This document shows positions 1-11,803 of a stretch of 64,000 nt of DNA, one piece after another. Origin of the DNA: Lophium mytilinum (Eukaryota > Ascomycota > Dothideomycetes > Mytilinidiales > Mytilinidiaceae); contig MU004198.1 of the NCBI GenBank assembly GCA_010093605.1, positions 874,456 to 938,455 on the forward strand, in the 5' to 3' direction. The first letter of the stretch is position 1, and every line of letters begins with the position of its first letter. A program made the position numbers and the translations under genes. The notes under the pieces were generated by a model, which made no database searches, was not told where the DNA came from, and saw only the letters and a list, made by a program, of their open reading frames with translations.

Positions 1-521
1 TGTATCCCCTGAGAAATTAGCATAAATATGTTTGACGTCCAGTTGTGATGCTCGCCGCTCTGCAGTCGATTTCGAACGATCCGGCGAATCCCACCTGCGA
101 TAAAAGCTCTAAATCGAATGAATAAACCTTATGACCGATCCCGAAGAGTAAACTTGGCGCTGATTGGGAATGCTCATTGCTTACATGGAACGAATTGAAC
201 GATGGTTCCACAAATGGTTAGTGGTGGTTTGTCGCCTTGTGGTTGGAGGTGGAGTTCCAATAAGAATTCAGTAAGAATAGTTTCTCCGCTCGCCTAGCCT
301 TAGGGCCTTGGCAGACGTCCCGTCCCAGGTTCTTCATCTGCACCTATCATATCATCAATGGTAAATCTGACGGGCTCGCAAGCCGGCACTCTACCAGATG
401 TGCCAAGAGTCACATCGTCGCTGGCATTGCTCCTGCTGATCAGGGCTCGTCACGCCGACTGTTAGAGCGCTTTCGTTCCTAATCCGTTCGTGCTGTGACC
501 AACGGGGAGCTCTACGAGGTC
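1..521. other. Intergenic, upstream of Las1 gene
   Basis: No recognisable gene. It should hold the promoter and 5' leader of the Las1-like gene that starts at 522; no clear TATA element stands out. Confidence 0.5.
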
Positions 522-2009
522 ATGCCGCGCTTTATAGTCACTCCATGGCGGGACCTAGCCGAGCTGATGAAGATACGAGGGCAGCTTTACCAGTTTGGAG
601 AATTTGAACAGGATGATCGGCGACAGGAGGCTGTCAATCAGGTATTTCCTTTCTTCACAGCCTCGCGGTTCTTGACTCAAGCTCATGACTTACTGGGGGA
701 ACAGGTGCTTGCGTGGCGTACCCGAAAAGCGGATTTCCCCCTTGCTTTGGAGTCAACTTGTGTCCTAGTTGAGGCAACCGTACAGGACGGAGGGGGAGTC
801 CTAAGCACCCATTCCGTTCGAATGCTCTACGCATCAGCCATCAGCAGGTAATGGCTCGTTTCTGTTCGCCCAACTTCTCTGCCTGGCTATGTAGGACCAA
901 TTGACATGGATCCCTAGATTTGTGACGGGATTTTGCGACACGACTCAAGACACGAGCTACAAGCAATCGATGCACCAGAGAGCTGCGGAGCTTAAGCTCC
1001 CTCTCAGTCTAGTCGAGATCCGCCATGAAATCACTCACCGGGACCTACCGTCACTGATCCGCCTCCGTGAGAATGCGAAGAAGTCTTTGGATTGGTTGTG
1101 GCGTTGGTATTGGCTGCAACTTGAAGTCATGTTCGACACGCCCGACGAGACTACTAAACAACGAAATGTTGATGGAGCTAGAGACGACCTTCAAGTAGCC
1201 CTGAACGCTTACGTCCCCTCGAGAATTGATGACATTAGAAATAAAACTACTCAGAAATCGACCCCAGCTGAGGTTGCTCGTACGGAAATCATCAGGATAT
1301 GTCAAGGGAAAGAAGAGTGTCTCCAGCTACTCGCGGAACTACTCACGACGCCAAATGGGAAGGCCAAATGCTTGATCCCAGCGGAGAAAGCGTAGGCACT
1401 CTTCCACTCGTGTCATGACCCGTGTTCTAACATTTTAGGTCTAGCTCTTCTATGGATGGTGCATATCTCATATGGGACAAACTCCTGCTCCAACTCCATA
1501 CCCACCAAGTCGGATTCCTATCAATTCTTCTAACGCAAATGGTCGACTTCCTGAGCGAACCCAGTGCGAAGAATGGCAGCTACGAGACCATAAAGGACGC
1601 CCTCTTTGAGTGGATCTTACACTTCTTATCACAAAAACCCTGGAAAGCGTGCCTCGGGAAATCTCAAATCACGCTTACGGAAGAGGTTCTGGCAAAATGC
1701 CTACTCAGCGTCACAACATGGACTACTAAGCTTGCCGACGCTTTGGTCAAAAAGGGTGACAAAGAGTTCCAAAAAGACTGGATGCCACTTGTCGAAATTG
1801 CCGAAGGCCGCGAAGTCAACGCCGATGCCAGTTTGACAAGCACGCCTACAAAGGGCACTGAGGCGCTTCCAGCGCGCAAAGGCTGGACAAAACGCCGCGG
1901 GCTATGGCCGCAATCTGCAATCGGCGCGCTACCGCAGGAGACTGACTATCAAAATCAGCTCGCTGTAAACAAGCTGATAGAGGAGGCTGGGAATGAGGAG
2001 GTCGAGTAG
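522..2009 (+). CDS. LAS1: Las1-like pre-rRNA processing endonuclease
   Basis: Las1 is the HEPN-family nuclease that, with the Grc3 kinase, cuts ITS2 in the nucleolus during 60S ribosome maturation. The model has three exons: 522-847, 918-1391 and 1439-2009, giving 456 residues. Introns are GT-AG, 70 and 47 bp, and both junctions restore phase. The start at 522 opens with MPRFIVTPW, as Las1 proteins usually do; an in-frame GTG at 495 is not needed. Visible family marks are W..R...FPLALESTC near residue 90, the joint giving AISRFVTGFCD, and RHEITH at residues 144-149, the HEPN R-H-x3-H catalytic motif, followed by LPSL and a W-rich segment. The C-terminal third is variable and ends in a W-containing tail. 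It is convergent with the Swd2 gene. Family assignment is from motif recognition, not a search. Confidence 0.88.
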
Positions 2010-2728
2010 GCGTATCGAAGTCCTTCCACGAGCTATGAACCTACCCAATATCGAGGAGTACCCAGCGTGACCTGTGATGTATAGAAAATTGCAATGGCTA
2101 GGTCTTGTAAGCAATGTATCAAATTCCAAGTCTTACGCTTGCTTACCAAGTCTAAACAGATAGTCCTGGAATAAAGATTTTGCACTCTAGATCTTGATGT
2201 CGCTTGACAGGTTTTTGATAATGCAATGGAGCACCCTGGAAGACGGCGATACACGTCGAGAAGTGTTTGGAGCAACTTTGAATTTATTACACTCTCTGTC
2301 GTTTTACACCCTGTCTGTCCGATCTTCGAAAATGCACCGAAGCACCTCAGAGGCGACGTGTTATGGACTTATGTCCAGGCATTACAATTCGACATATTCC
2401 AAGCATGTGTAGTATAAACTTCATCTCATACAGCCTTTGTCGGACATCGTTCTTCGTTAGCGGTGTAAAATGTTTACTCCTTAGGCTTTCTACTCCGATC
2501 GAGACAATAGGATACTATCACGTTGTGCACCGTGTGAATTGAGCTCTGGTTCAAATGATGATTCTAACACCATGACGTTGTCTGAGGTCCCTCGACGTAC
2601 CATCAAAAATCCCAATATCATGGCAATCCCTCACACGCCAAATTAAAACGACTTCTCCACGCTTTTGACACCCAAATCCTAATACTCAAACTCCCCCCAC
2701 CCACCCAACGCCAAATCCTCTAACGTCC
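2010..2728. other. Intergenic between convergent genes
   Basis: Contains the 3' ends of the Las1 and Swd2 genes. Only short overlapping frames without family features; nothing else seen. Confidence 0.6.
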
Positions 2729-3925
2729 TCATAACATAGCATCCGGATCCGGCTGCCAAAGCAAAAGATCCTTATCCGCGCTTACGATCAAATTATGCCG
2801 CTGATTATACCCCACGACCGCCGCCCTGCCCTGCCCAGGGAGGTCCGTCGTCGGATGCAGCACATTATCAGCAGCCGGATCCTTGCTGATATCCCACACC
2901 AGCAACCCCTCCTCCCCAGAGCCGCCGATCACAGACTTCCCATCTGGGCTCACGCACACGTCGCCCTGCCCCGTGGGAGCCCCCCCCGCCGCTCCCTCGC
3001 CCGGCGCTGCGCGCCCGCTCGGCCCGCCCTTGCGATAGCAGAAGTGGCTGATCTCCCCGGAGAAGGCGTCGAGGACGAAGTGGCCGGCGCCAGTGGTGCC
3101 GACGAGCAGGCTCTTGCCGTCGTTGGTGAATTCCAGCTTGGACCAGCCGCCGCCGGCGCGGCCGAGGAAGCGCTGCTCTAGCGCTTGCATGTCGAAGGTC
3201 GCGAAGGGGGGTTTGTCGTAGTTGCGTAGGTCGTAGAGGAGGATGGAGTGGGTGGGGGGCGAGGCGATGGCGATGACGGAGGCGGAGGGGTCGTAGGTGG
3301 CTAAGTAGGGCGCGTGTAGCTTTAGCATCCCTTGGTAGTTGCCGGATTGCAGCGTCCATAGGCGCACGGTGTTGTCGGCGGAGCAGGAGAGGAAGGTGTC
3401 GGAGCTTGGGCATAGGGAAATGCTGGTTACGGTGTCGGTGTGGCCTTTGAAGTAGCGGATGTAGGAATTGTCGTGGGTGGAGACGAAGCGGAGGTTGTCT
3501 GTGTAGCATCATGTCAGAAGAGTATCTTTTTGATAATTTCGAATTGTTTGAGAAGTGGTGATACGTACGGTCTACCTTCGTACTGGCATATACCACACTC
3601 TGCGCATGATGCGAGAAGCGCGCCAGATGCACGCCATACTTCTGGCTCTTCAGCTCCTTCGCATGCTTGCCCTCCTTGCAATTGTAAATATGCAGCGTGT
3701 CATCGTCGCGCGCTACAATGGCAAGCTCGCCGCTGTCGTCGAAATCGAGAGACGTGACCGACGTCTTGGAGTCGTCCGGCCTGAATCGCTAAAATCTGGG
3801 GTCAGACATATCCTACAATCGGGGTACAGGCGGCCTACTCTCGACGGGCGGAAGCTCGATATGACTTCGCTGACTTTCTGGGTGGGCGGCCCCGCGGCGG
3901 AGGGCGTCGCTGAGCCTGCGGCCAT
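2729..3925 (-). CDS. SWD2: Swd2-like WD40 subunit of COMPASS
   Basis: Swd2 is a beta-propeller subunit of the Set1/COMPASS histone H3K4 methyltransferase and, in yeast, also of the cleavage and polyadenylation factor. Exons on the minus strand are 3925-3839, 3788-3569 and 3498-2729 (358 residues). Introns are 50 and 70 bp with good GT/AG ends, the second with donor GTACGT. The N-terminus has VSEVISSFRPSR and then repeated WD signatures such as SADNTVRLW and GLLVWD. The run through KLHAPYLATYDPS followed by ILLYDLRNYDKPPF is characteristic of Swd2. A Gly/Ala/Pro-rich insertion (around PSGRAAPGEGAAGGAP) lies in one blade and corresponds to the very GC-rich DNA near 2970-3030. It diverges from the mitochondrial carrier gene. 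Confidence 0.87.
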
Positions 3926-4339
3926 TTTCGGTGAAGAGATCGGGGGACGCGTGAGGCTACCGAGGTGGAGAGCGCATGTCGATTGAAATACCGCGAGGTG
4001 ATCAGGTACCGTTTGCGTGCGACGCACGGTTAGCAACGGGGCAGGGCAATGGATCCTATATGCTATATGGCATGTATGTAGCTGACGGGAGTGCGAAGTG
4101 ATAGCCGCATCTGTGTAGCTTCAGCACGGAGGATTTGTGAAAACTAAACTCCGGTCTCGGCAGCCTTTTGTCCTTCACCACCATCTCAGTCAGCACTGTC
4201 AGCTCTGACGCCCCCAATTCACGCTCCTTTTTGCCTTAAAGACACGTCGCCGATAAGTTTGCTACAACCATCGAACCTGTTGGAACAGAAGCAGAAAACA
4301 CTCTCTGTGAAGCTCAGAAACGGCTAGAAAAGGACTACC
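3926..4339. promoter_or_regulatory. Divergent promoter, Swd2 / mitochondrial carrier
   Basis: A 414-bp spacer between two genes transcribed apart, so it must hold both promoters and both 5' leaders. No specific site is recognised. Confidence 0.5.
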
Positions 4340-5509
4340 ATGTCGACAACCCTAGGGTATGCGCCGCGTGCTGGAGAGCTCTGGGAGCTTCCAGGAGACA
4401 TTGGGCTGACTGAGGCGATATAGGGCATTCATCGCGGGAGGTATCGCAGCTTGCGGAGCTGTCACCGTCACTCACGGCTTCGAAACGGTTAAGATCCGGT
4501 ACATATATATATCGCCGGCTTCACGGTTTCGGTAGCTAAAGCTCCGGCAGATTACAACTCCAAGGCGAGCTTCAATCGAAAAAGGATGCGCCGCGCATGT
4601 ACAGAGGCGTCTTTCACGGGGTAGGGGTCATATATAAAAACGAAGGGCCAAAGGGACTGCTACGAGGGCTAAGCTGTGCTGTAAGTCTAGTTCATTCAGG
4701 GATAAAAAGGACACCGAGCGCAGCAGCAGCTGACATATTGGCTGCAGTATATCTACCAAATGACCCTCAATGGGTGCCGGTTAGGATTCTATGAGCCCAT
4801 CCGGACCCACCTCACAAGTATGATATACAAGGACTCTACCGTGCAATCTCTCGGCATCAACATCGTTTCCGGCGCGTCATCTGGCATTCTCGGCGCCGCC
4901 GCCGGTTCTCCCTTCTTCCTGGTGAAGACGCGATTACAATCCTTCTCTCCTTTCCTACCTGTGGGCACACAGCATCAATACAGGAACGCGTGGGATGGAC
5001 TACGGCAAATCTACAAGGGCGAAGGGATCAAGGGACTGTATCGAGGGGTCGGGCCCGCTATGATACGAACAGGTTTCGGTAGTTCAGTGCAGCTCCCAAC
5101 GTACTTTTTCGCGAAGCGGCGGCTTGTGAGGCATCTAGGGATGGAGGAGGGTGTACCGCTACATCTTGCTAGCAGCGCGGCGAGCGGCTTCGTGGTGTGC
5201 TGCGTTATGCACCCGCCGGATACGGTAATGTCGCGGATGTACAACCAGACGGGGAATCTCTACAGCAGCGCTTGGGACTGTCTCGTCCGGACCGTCAAGA
5301 CGGAGGGGATATTGGCGGTTTACAAGGGGTACTTTGCGCATCTTGCGCGGATATTACCACATACTGTGAGAAGGATACAGACCCAATGAAATGGAGGAAT
5401 TTGCTAACAAACATAGATCCTAACGCTCAGTCTGGCAGAGCAAACGAACAAGCTTATGCGGAAATTCGAGGACCGGTACGTTTTGACAGATGCGAAGAGC
5501 ATAGTATGA
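4340..5509 (+). CDS. OAC1: Mitochondrial carrier, Oac1-like (oxaloacetate transporter)
   Basis: Mitochondrial inner-membrane carrier most like Oac1, which carries oxaloacetate, sulfate and related anions. Five exons: 4340-4356, 4424-4498, 4551-4680, 4748-5365 and 5417-5509, about 310 residues; all junctions keep frame. The first exon encodes only MSTTLG. Carrier signatures appear three times in degenerate form: GFETVKIRLQ, SPFFLVKTRLQ and HPPDTVMSRM, with companion boxes such as EGPKGLLRGL and EGIKGLYRGV. The peptide AYIYQMTLNGCRLGFYEPIR supports the Oac1 branch over other carriers. The last exon is the least sure: the frame runs EQTNKLMRKFEDR and then 11 codons to TGA at 5507-5509, but a GTACGT donor inside it could give a different C-terminus. 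Confidence 0.85.
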
Positions 5510-8500
5510 ACTCGAAAGAGTGTAAAGGGGGCACCGACATAGCCCTTCCGACCTGTATATAATCTTTCAGCGTAGATGGTAAGCTAAGACTTGCCAATGT
5601 AGGTATTTGGAAAGAGAGGATCATGGCATATTTCGATATCGCCTTTGGATTCCGATGTCAGCTATAGAACCCACAAATGTTACCAAGAACCTACAAGACG
5701 ATACAATTCATCCCCAGTCGATGTCCTAGCTAATGTTGAGAAAAGTTTACAAGAAACAGCCCACGCACAGAAGAGAAGAATCAGTTACGTGATTGCAGGG
5801 CTACACCGCGGTCCCTAGACTACTAAACGACACGTGCAACAGCAACGAAACAGCACGGCTCGCCTTCAACTCACAGTCACACCATCAGTCACTGTCATCC
5901 GCAAGCTTCCATCACCAGTTTGGCAAACATCAGCCCTCCTTCCCTTTCCATCTCCTGTCCACGTACATCTTACGTCTTCGCAACCTTCGCCGCAGCACAG
6001 ACGTTGGGCTTCGAAACGACATGCACGGTGCTGATCTCCACGACATCACGCTTCCCGCGTGAAGAGGACTGGCTATCCGTTTGTGACCTTCCGCTACCAA
6101 GTATTGGTTCGAGCCGAGAAGCCTAGTCCAACTACCGTCTCGGCATCAGACGGGAGACGCACCACGTGAACTTACTATATCATCCCTTCGCCACATATGT
6201 ATGTACAGGGGCTTCAAAACAGACCGCACGCACATACTACTGCTCTAGAGTATGCATGTCACAGCTCCATGTTCGTTTGCCACTCAGGGGTTTGCTTATA
6301 CTGTAGGCAGAGACATACGCACGCCGCTGGCTCTGCCATCTACGTCATCTGTCGTCAAAGTTCTTCCAATAGCACGCATACGCAGACACACACAGAGGCG
6401 AATGAATGTGGCGTTTTCGGTTTTCGAGGCTGAATGAACTGTATGAGGCAGGCTGTGCGAGCCTGGAGAAACGCCCTGTGCACAAGAAGCAAATCAAGCA
6501 CGTTGGCATTCGTCAGCATCGGAGGAGACTTCGTTCGTGATACCGATCCCCGGCCTCACCAAGGCTTTTCGTGGTTTCGAGTTACAAATGCCAACCAGAC
6601 TGTCTGGGCAGTATCGTGGCTGGAGCGGTGAGGTGACGGGCCATGCGGGAATTCTATCAGAGTTGAACTGGTGACAGCGATAGAACGAAAGCAAATTCAG
6701 ACTCGGATTGCCAGACTGCTGCATCTTACAGTGCCATCGCACAATTATTTAAGCGTAATACCTCGAAATGAGGCTAGGCCGAGGATCCTCCACCACTCAC
6801 AGCTTTGCCAGCTCTCAGCATCACTCAGCATCCTCCAAGCCCAACACCATGTCGCACAGCAGCAGTGCATACTCCAAGCACTTCCCCCTGGCACCACGGG
6901 ATCCAGACCCGGACGCGCCCCACTTGCGTGCCTGCTTTCCCCGCTGTCTTGCCCCGGACTCGTCTCCTCGTACTCGTGCTCTTGCGTGCAGCATCCTAGC
7001 TAGCGACGCTGCCGACCTGCCGCATTTTCTATTCTTTCATCTCGCCAGCGCAGCAACAGCACAGCACAGAGCGCGGTCACGGTGCCGTCATGTATTTAGA
7101 CTCATGTGAATAATGCCGCAGGAGCAGGAGCGGGAATGGGTCCAGTCCGTCCCTATGGCTGAGAAGCGCTACGCTACGGTCCGCGATGTGGCACTCGACC
7201 CCATGGATGCCTCGTCCGTGTGCTTCGAGAAAATTTTCAGGCCTCAAAACGCATTCCTACTCGTCGATGACACCCAGCACAACGCGAAGGATGTGCGCTG
7301 CGACCTCCCACCATCGAACCAACTTCCAACTTCTCCCCTCCCACTCTTGACAACGACGCAGAAAGTCTCCGGTCAGCCCAGACGCCCGTGTGTCAGCAGC
7401 GAAAAAAATCTTTTTTCTCGCAGGGCTGGCTGCCAACACCACCAAAAACAGGGGCCGCTATGTCACTCTTCTGTAACCGGCCGGCCGCGCCCTGCTGATC
7501 GGCCCTCCCTCGGGCTCTGAACCACTCCCATCCATGCCCGAATTCTCTTCCTCTCCCCAGCAAAAGCCCAGCTCCGGTTTTGATCAGCCCGCACGCTGCT
7601 GAATCGCACAGGGAAAGGCGCGCTGCTTTCGGAACGCTACTGCAGATCGTGCGCATTGCGCATGGAGCGAGGCTGAACGGTGAGGGCAAAAAGCATTCAA
7701 CGCCATGCCCCATCCACGACTGCCCTGTGGCCCAAACTCTTCTCTGCCTAGGGAGCCCTGCCGTGCGCTCGCGATGACTTACTCGAAGCGGCAGCCCGCT
7801 GGCCGCTCACCTGTCAATTCTCCGCACTCACGGCGGATACGGCCAAGAGGGCCGCCTGTCACTTGAGTTTTACACGTCGCTGGCTGTTCGCCAACTACCG
7901 CGGGACGCCGCGGTGGGCGAAAGATTTGGTAATGGAGGCGCGCAGGGCGTTCTCGGGGGCGTCCTGTTGCACGTCTGTTGCTTGCGTGAGGCGTGAAGGG
8001 GCGACCAGTGGAGGAGGGCGCTGAGCGCCATCCCTGCGGCGGGCTTGTCAGATGAGCACGTCGCCCCCAGGCCTGCACGGCGAACGCCCAGGTTCTCCGC
8101 AGTTTCCGACGCAGCGGGTCAGGCCAAGTGAGGGCAAACGGTGGTGAACGGGCAATATTAGCTGCAGCCCATCTTCCCAAGCCGCCCCCCGGCGGTACCC
8201 ACTTCCCCATCCTTCGTTAAGCCTCCACTCCTCTCCTCTTCCACTTCTTCAACATTTCGTCGTCACGCTTCGCTGTCCCTATAGCAGGCGGTGATGCTGC
8301 CGGAAGGCGAGTTTTGCGTCTGCCCTCGTGCCCTCAGAGCACCGACGTGATATGCGCCGCGGCCGCGCAACCAACAACGACGACATCGCCTGAAAACTCC
8401 AACTCGAGCAGGCACACGACACCTTGGCAACCTGCGATTCATACTGCGCCCTCTCCCATACCTCTGAAAGCGAACCATCACGACCGACGAAGGACCGGCG

Positions 8501-8559
8501 ATGCTCACACCACCCGAACCGACCCTCCCGCCCACACAACCCGACAAACGGCGAAGAAA
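5510..8559. other. 3-kb gene-poor stretch
   Basis: No family is recognised on either strand. Several overlapping frames of 60-145 codons exist, but they are compositionally driven (C/T-rich 5800-7100, GC-rich 7400-8200) and match nothing I know. One plus-strand ATG frame at 6849-7109 (86 codons) is rich in Ser, Pro and Ala and probably not a gene. The right part probably holds a long promoter and leader for the gene at 8560, whose frame stays open upstream to about 8314 without an ATG. Confidence 0.5.
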
Positions 8560-9852
8560 ATGGGCCGCGCCTTCGACCGGCTGGCGCCTCTGATCGCATC
8601 CACCCAACGCTTCCCGTCCCTAACATCCGTAGGAATGACCGCCGTCTTCACCTTCGTCCCCTCGCCGCTCCCCACCACGACGTTGTCGTTCCCAGCGCCT
8701 CCGACTCGAGCCCCCCACCACCTCACCACCACCCCTCAAAAGCGCAGCCGCGCCCTCACAGACGTCGACGGCGAGTACTCTTGCGTCGAAAAGAAGAAGC
8801 GGAGACTACGCCTCTTCCTCATAACATCGCGGCTCTCGCAGCCGTTTTCCGCGCCCGCCACCAACATCGTCGACCGTGGATCGTCGAAAATAGCAGTGTG
8901 GGCGAAACAAAAGGCGCTGGGACGGAACCTGTTGCGGAAAGCGGCGATCTTGAACCGGATACGGCGGAACGCCATCCGGACACATACCGAAGGAAGAGGA
9001 ATATCCTGCGTTCTAGACCAAGAGAAAGAGCAGAAGCAGCTCGAGCTGGCGCGGATGGCGTTCCTGTACGGAAGCCATGACACACATACGCGGCCGGTGT
9101 TCCAGCGGCCACCCGACTTCCCACCGGCGCAGGCGGTGCGCAGTGGGAACTATTGGGCGCTGAGTGGGAGTCCGAATGTTGGTGGGAGACCTCTGTCGAC
9201 AGCGTTAGCGTCGGCATCCACATTCTCGGATCTAGGAATACGGGATATCGCGACTACAGCCGGCCACGAAATAGAAAGCGTGATTAGAGAAGACGCGGAG
9301 AACGACAACGACACAAGATATAGCTCCCCGAACGAAATGTACTCGCACCAGCACCACCTTCCCCTGCCGCAGCTCCCGCGGCACGACTATCTGCCGCTCC
9401 CACCCTCGCCGCTCGGGTTGTCGAATTACGACGCTTTCGATCTTGAAGACGAGATCCATGATCCGTATTCTGCGTTCGACGACGAGGAGGACGACGACGG
9501 GTCGTCCTCTATCTTCAGCCAGCGCCCACAGTCCCCGTCGTACGGACCAGCCGGGGACGAAGCGATGCACGACGCCTCCCCATTCAATTTCGGCAGCCCC
9601 AGCACCGCCGTTTCGTCTGTCACGGACTCTACGCTGAGTAGCGTGCACACACCACCGCCGTTGCAGCAGCCGCCGCGGATGGTGTACTCTGATTTCAGCC
9701 TCCTGGACCCGGATGAGGCGGTTGTAGGAGATTTTGACGGGTTGGACGGTGTCGATGGCGTGAGGGCTGTGTGGCCGAGTGTTAGTAGCGGAGAGGTGCG
9801 GAAGCCGGCGCATTTGCCAACTGCGAGGCCGCCGGAGAGTAATTGGCGGTAG
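8560..9852 (+). CDS. Conserved fungal protein with basic KRRLRLFLITSRLS block
   Basis: Single-exon frame of 430 residues from the first in-frame ATG (MGRAFDRLA), whose -3 base is A. A second ATG at 8635 (MTAVFTFV) is an equally possible start, because the first 70 residues are low complexity. The core at about residues 75-140 is very basic: KKKRRLRLFLITSRLS, then VDRGSSKIAVWAKQKALGR and NLLRKAAILNRIRR. I recognise this block as conserved among ascomycete proteins of unknown function. The C-terminal half is Pro/Ser-rich and acidic (DEEDDDGSSS) and looks disordered. No enzymatic motif is visible; a nuclear or regulatory role would be a guess. A GC-rich 3-kb region precedes it and a G-run element lies in its 3' flank. 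Confidence 0.72.
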   Translation: MGRAFDRLAPLIASTQRFPSLTSVGMTAVFTFVPSPLPTTTLSFPAPPTRAPHHLTTTPQKRSRALTDVDGEYSCVEKKKRRLRLFLITSRLSQPFSAPATNIVDRGSSKIAVWAKQKALGRNLLRKAAILNRIRRNAIRTHTEGRGISCVLDQEKEQKQLELARMAFLYGSHDTHTRPVFQRPPDFPPAQAVRSGNYWALSGSPNVGGRPLSTALASASTFSDLGIRDIATTAGHEIESVIREDAENDNDTRYSSPNEMYSHQHHLPLPQLPRHDYLPLPPSPLGLSNYDAFDLEDEIHDPYSAFDDEEDDDGSSSIFSQRPQSPSYGPAGDEAMHDASPFNFGSPSTAVSSVTDSTLSSVHTPPPLQQPPRMVYSDFSLLDPDEAVVGDFDGLDGVDGVRAVWPSVSSGEVRKPAHLPTARPPESNWR

Positions 9853-10697
9853 GAAGGGCAAAGCGCGGAAAGGAATTGAAAGAGAAGAGAGAGGAAGACG
9901 ATGCGCGCGGCCACGCACTGTGGTCTTCTTTTAGGTTTGAAACTGAAATGTGACGATCAGTCTGCATTGCATAGCAGCGTACGGACAGGACGCTTTCCGG
10001 GATAAAATCATCCTCAAATCGGCGTTTTGGGGGGGAAGGGGGGGCGGGGAAATAATATGAGCATATATGGGAGCATTTCCTGGGTTTAGGGGTTTGTGGG
10101 TGCATTTGTGAGCCGGGAGAGCTAAAACTGGGTAGGTATTGTTGGAGTTGCATAATGCTGCGTAAAGCGGCCTCGTTGTGAGATGAGACGAGATGGGAAA
10201 TGAGTGTGTATTTGAGAGATGAATGAGATGTGTGTATTTGATGTATGATAGCTGAAGCTTTTGTGATCTGAGCCGTTGTGTATGTATGCAGTTGAGGTTT
10301 AAAGATTTGTGCATTCTTGGAACGAAAAGACGCAACGCGTGGTACGTATTTGGGTGTTAAAGATCCTCCGGGGGGCTTTAGGCCCGAAAGTGCAGTCGAT
10401 ATTAGGAGCGGGGAATTCAGCCACGAATCGGTAGTGGCATTCTAGAGGTCGTGAATCAGGCGCTGTCAATTATCGTAATCGTGATAATGCTGGGGGCAAC
10501 TCGACGAAATGAAAACGCTGGTGATAGCCCTCTTCCGCCCTATAGTAAGGTTTGTGTGTGACGAAGCTTCTCATAGGTACAAGATGTAGTATATTTCTAT
10601 TAGTCTGATATTTTCTGGGCCCGGTCGGCGGCGATGTCGCACATAGCCTAGGATTACAATCTCGTCAGGATAGACATGTTGGAGGCATCTTGGGGGC
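9853..10697. other. Intergenic between convergent genes
   Basis: Holds the 3' flanks of the conserved protein and the OHCU decarboxylase. Minus-strand frames here (up to 134 codons) have no family features. A G-run element is listed separately. Confidence 0.55.
10029..10049 (+). other. G-run, G-quadruplex-capable
   Basis: Pattern G7-AA-G7-C-G4 about 180 bp past the stop of the upstream gene, so possibly in its 3' UTR. The runs are long enough for four G-tracts; folding is inference. Confidence 0.5.
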
Positions 10698-11262
10698 TCA
10701 TACTTGTATAGCTTCTACCCGCTCAGCGGCAATGTCGTTCCTCGCGATGCGAGACTTCATGTTCTCCATGATAGCAGGGCGGGGACGGCCAGCGACGAAG
10801 ACGCTACATGATCACCGTTAGCAGAGAGCTAAGTCGTTCGTCGCTTTCGTTTCATCCCGGGCAGACGTACACATATCTGAGCCCCGGAAAAGTCTCCTCA
10901 TACACGTTATTCAACCTCTTCAGCTCCTCTGCCTCCTCCTGTCCGCCTTTATTTAACTGTGCTTGCTCCGCCCGGCTCTGCTCCGAGTCTACTTTCTTTT
11001 CGCCAAGCCGTGGGTGTGCGCATAGGATCTCTGACAGTGTTTCGATATCCTTCGAGGCGGTTGAGGAGGCGAGAGCGATTAATTGAGCATTGATGGCGGC
11101 GATGAGTGTGGGGTAGGATGGGAAGGTCGTGCTTTTTAGGACCGGGAGCGAGAGGTCGTGGAGAGGCGGCGAGGGCTCGAAGAGGAGGTCGAGGATTGCG
11201 GTTATCTCTGCTGGAGGAAGTGACGGAAGGGTGGAAATGGCTGGGAGTGCTTGTGTGGTCAT
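10698..11262 (-). CDS. OHCU decarboxylase (uric acid degradation)
   Basis: 2-oxo-4-hydroxy-4-carboxy-5-ureidoimidazoline decarboxylase, the step that turns the uricase/hydrolase product into S-allantoin, usually peroxisomal or cytosolic. Exons are 11262-10871 and 10803-10698 (165 residues, normal for the family), with a 67-bp intron starting GTACGT. The chosen ATG (MTTQALPAIS) is at 11262; the frame is open 40 codons further upstream, but that part looks like leader. Diagnostic residues are AHPRLG at 82-87, containing the conserved catalytic His, then LNNVYEETFPGLRYVV and FVAGRPRPAIMENM across the splice, and a C-terminal R-x3-IA..RV segment. It ends in ERVEAIQV with no obvious SKL-type peroxisomal signal. 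Divergent from the Zn2Cys6 regulator. Confidence 0.9.
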
Positions 11263-11803
11263 CTCGAAGGGAGCGATTGGGTAACTAGTAAGTGAGAGGG
11301 ACTTTGATGGATTGAAGACGTGTATAAAAAGGGGGGCTGAGCTGGTGAGGATAGAAACTGATGTTGAATTAAGGTAAAGCAAATATATCTATGTATGATA
11401 AGAGACGACCTGCCGCGGCAGCGTTGGGTTCTCCACGAAGTTTCGACTCTTTGCGGCGGGCACCGGCCGATGTATTCTAGAGATGTGGTTCTGCCGAATG
11501 CCGCTGTTCGATGCCAACCTCGCTGCTGAAGGAGAAAGTCTACGTCGAGGATAGACGAATGGTGGTCCTGCAGCACGATTGCGACGGTTGTAGCTGTGGG
11601 ACATGGTGAGGGACGAGGTTGTGATAAGAACCACTTTTTGGGCCCCTGCAGTCTTGGCAGAGCCTGTGCAGAATGATTGGCGTCATCCATCGAGGTCCTC
11701 CAGGTAGACATGCATCTCTTTCCTCAGAATCTACGTCCTCAATTACCGGCCTTTCAAAATCGGACAACTCTAAATGACCTGTACGCTGTTTCACTTTTGA
11801 GGA
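11263..11803. promoter_or_regulatory. Divergent promoter, OHCU decarboxylase / Zn2Cys6 regulator
   Basis: A 541-bp spacer between divergent genes. Minus-strand frames within it match no family; no specific binding site is recognised. Confidence 0.45.

Noticed and set aside
7779-8210. 143-codon minus-strand frame
   Set aside because: GC-rich, Arg/Pro/Gly-rich, without recognisable domain or splice context.
8424-9080. 218-codon frame in the second register of the conserved gene
   Set aside because: Rich in Pro, His and Arg as expected from a shadow of a GC-rich gene. The conserved basic block lies in the other frame.
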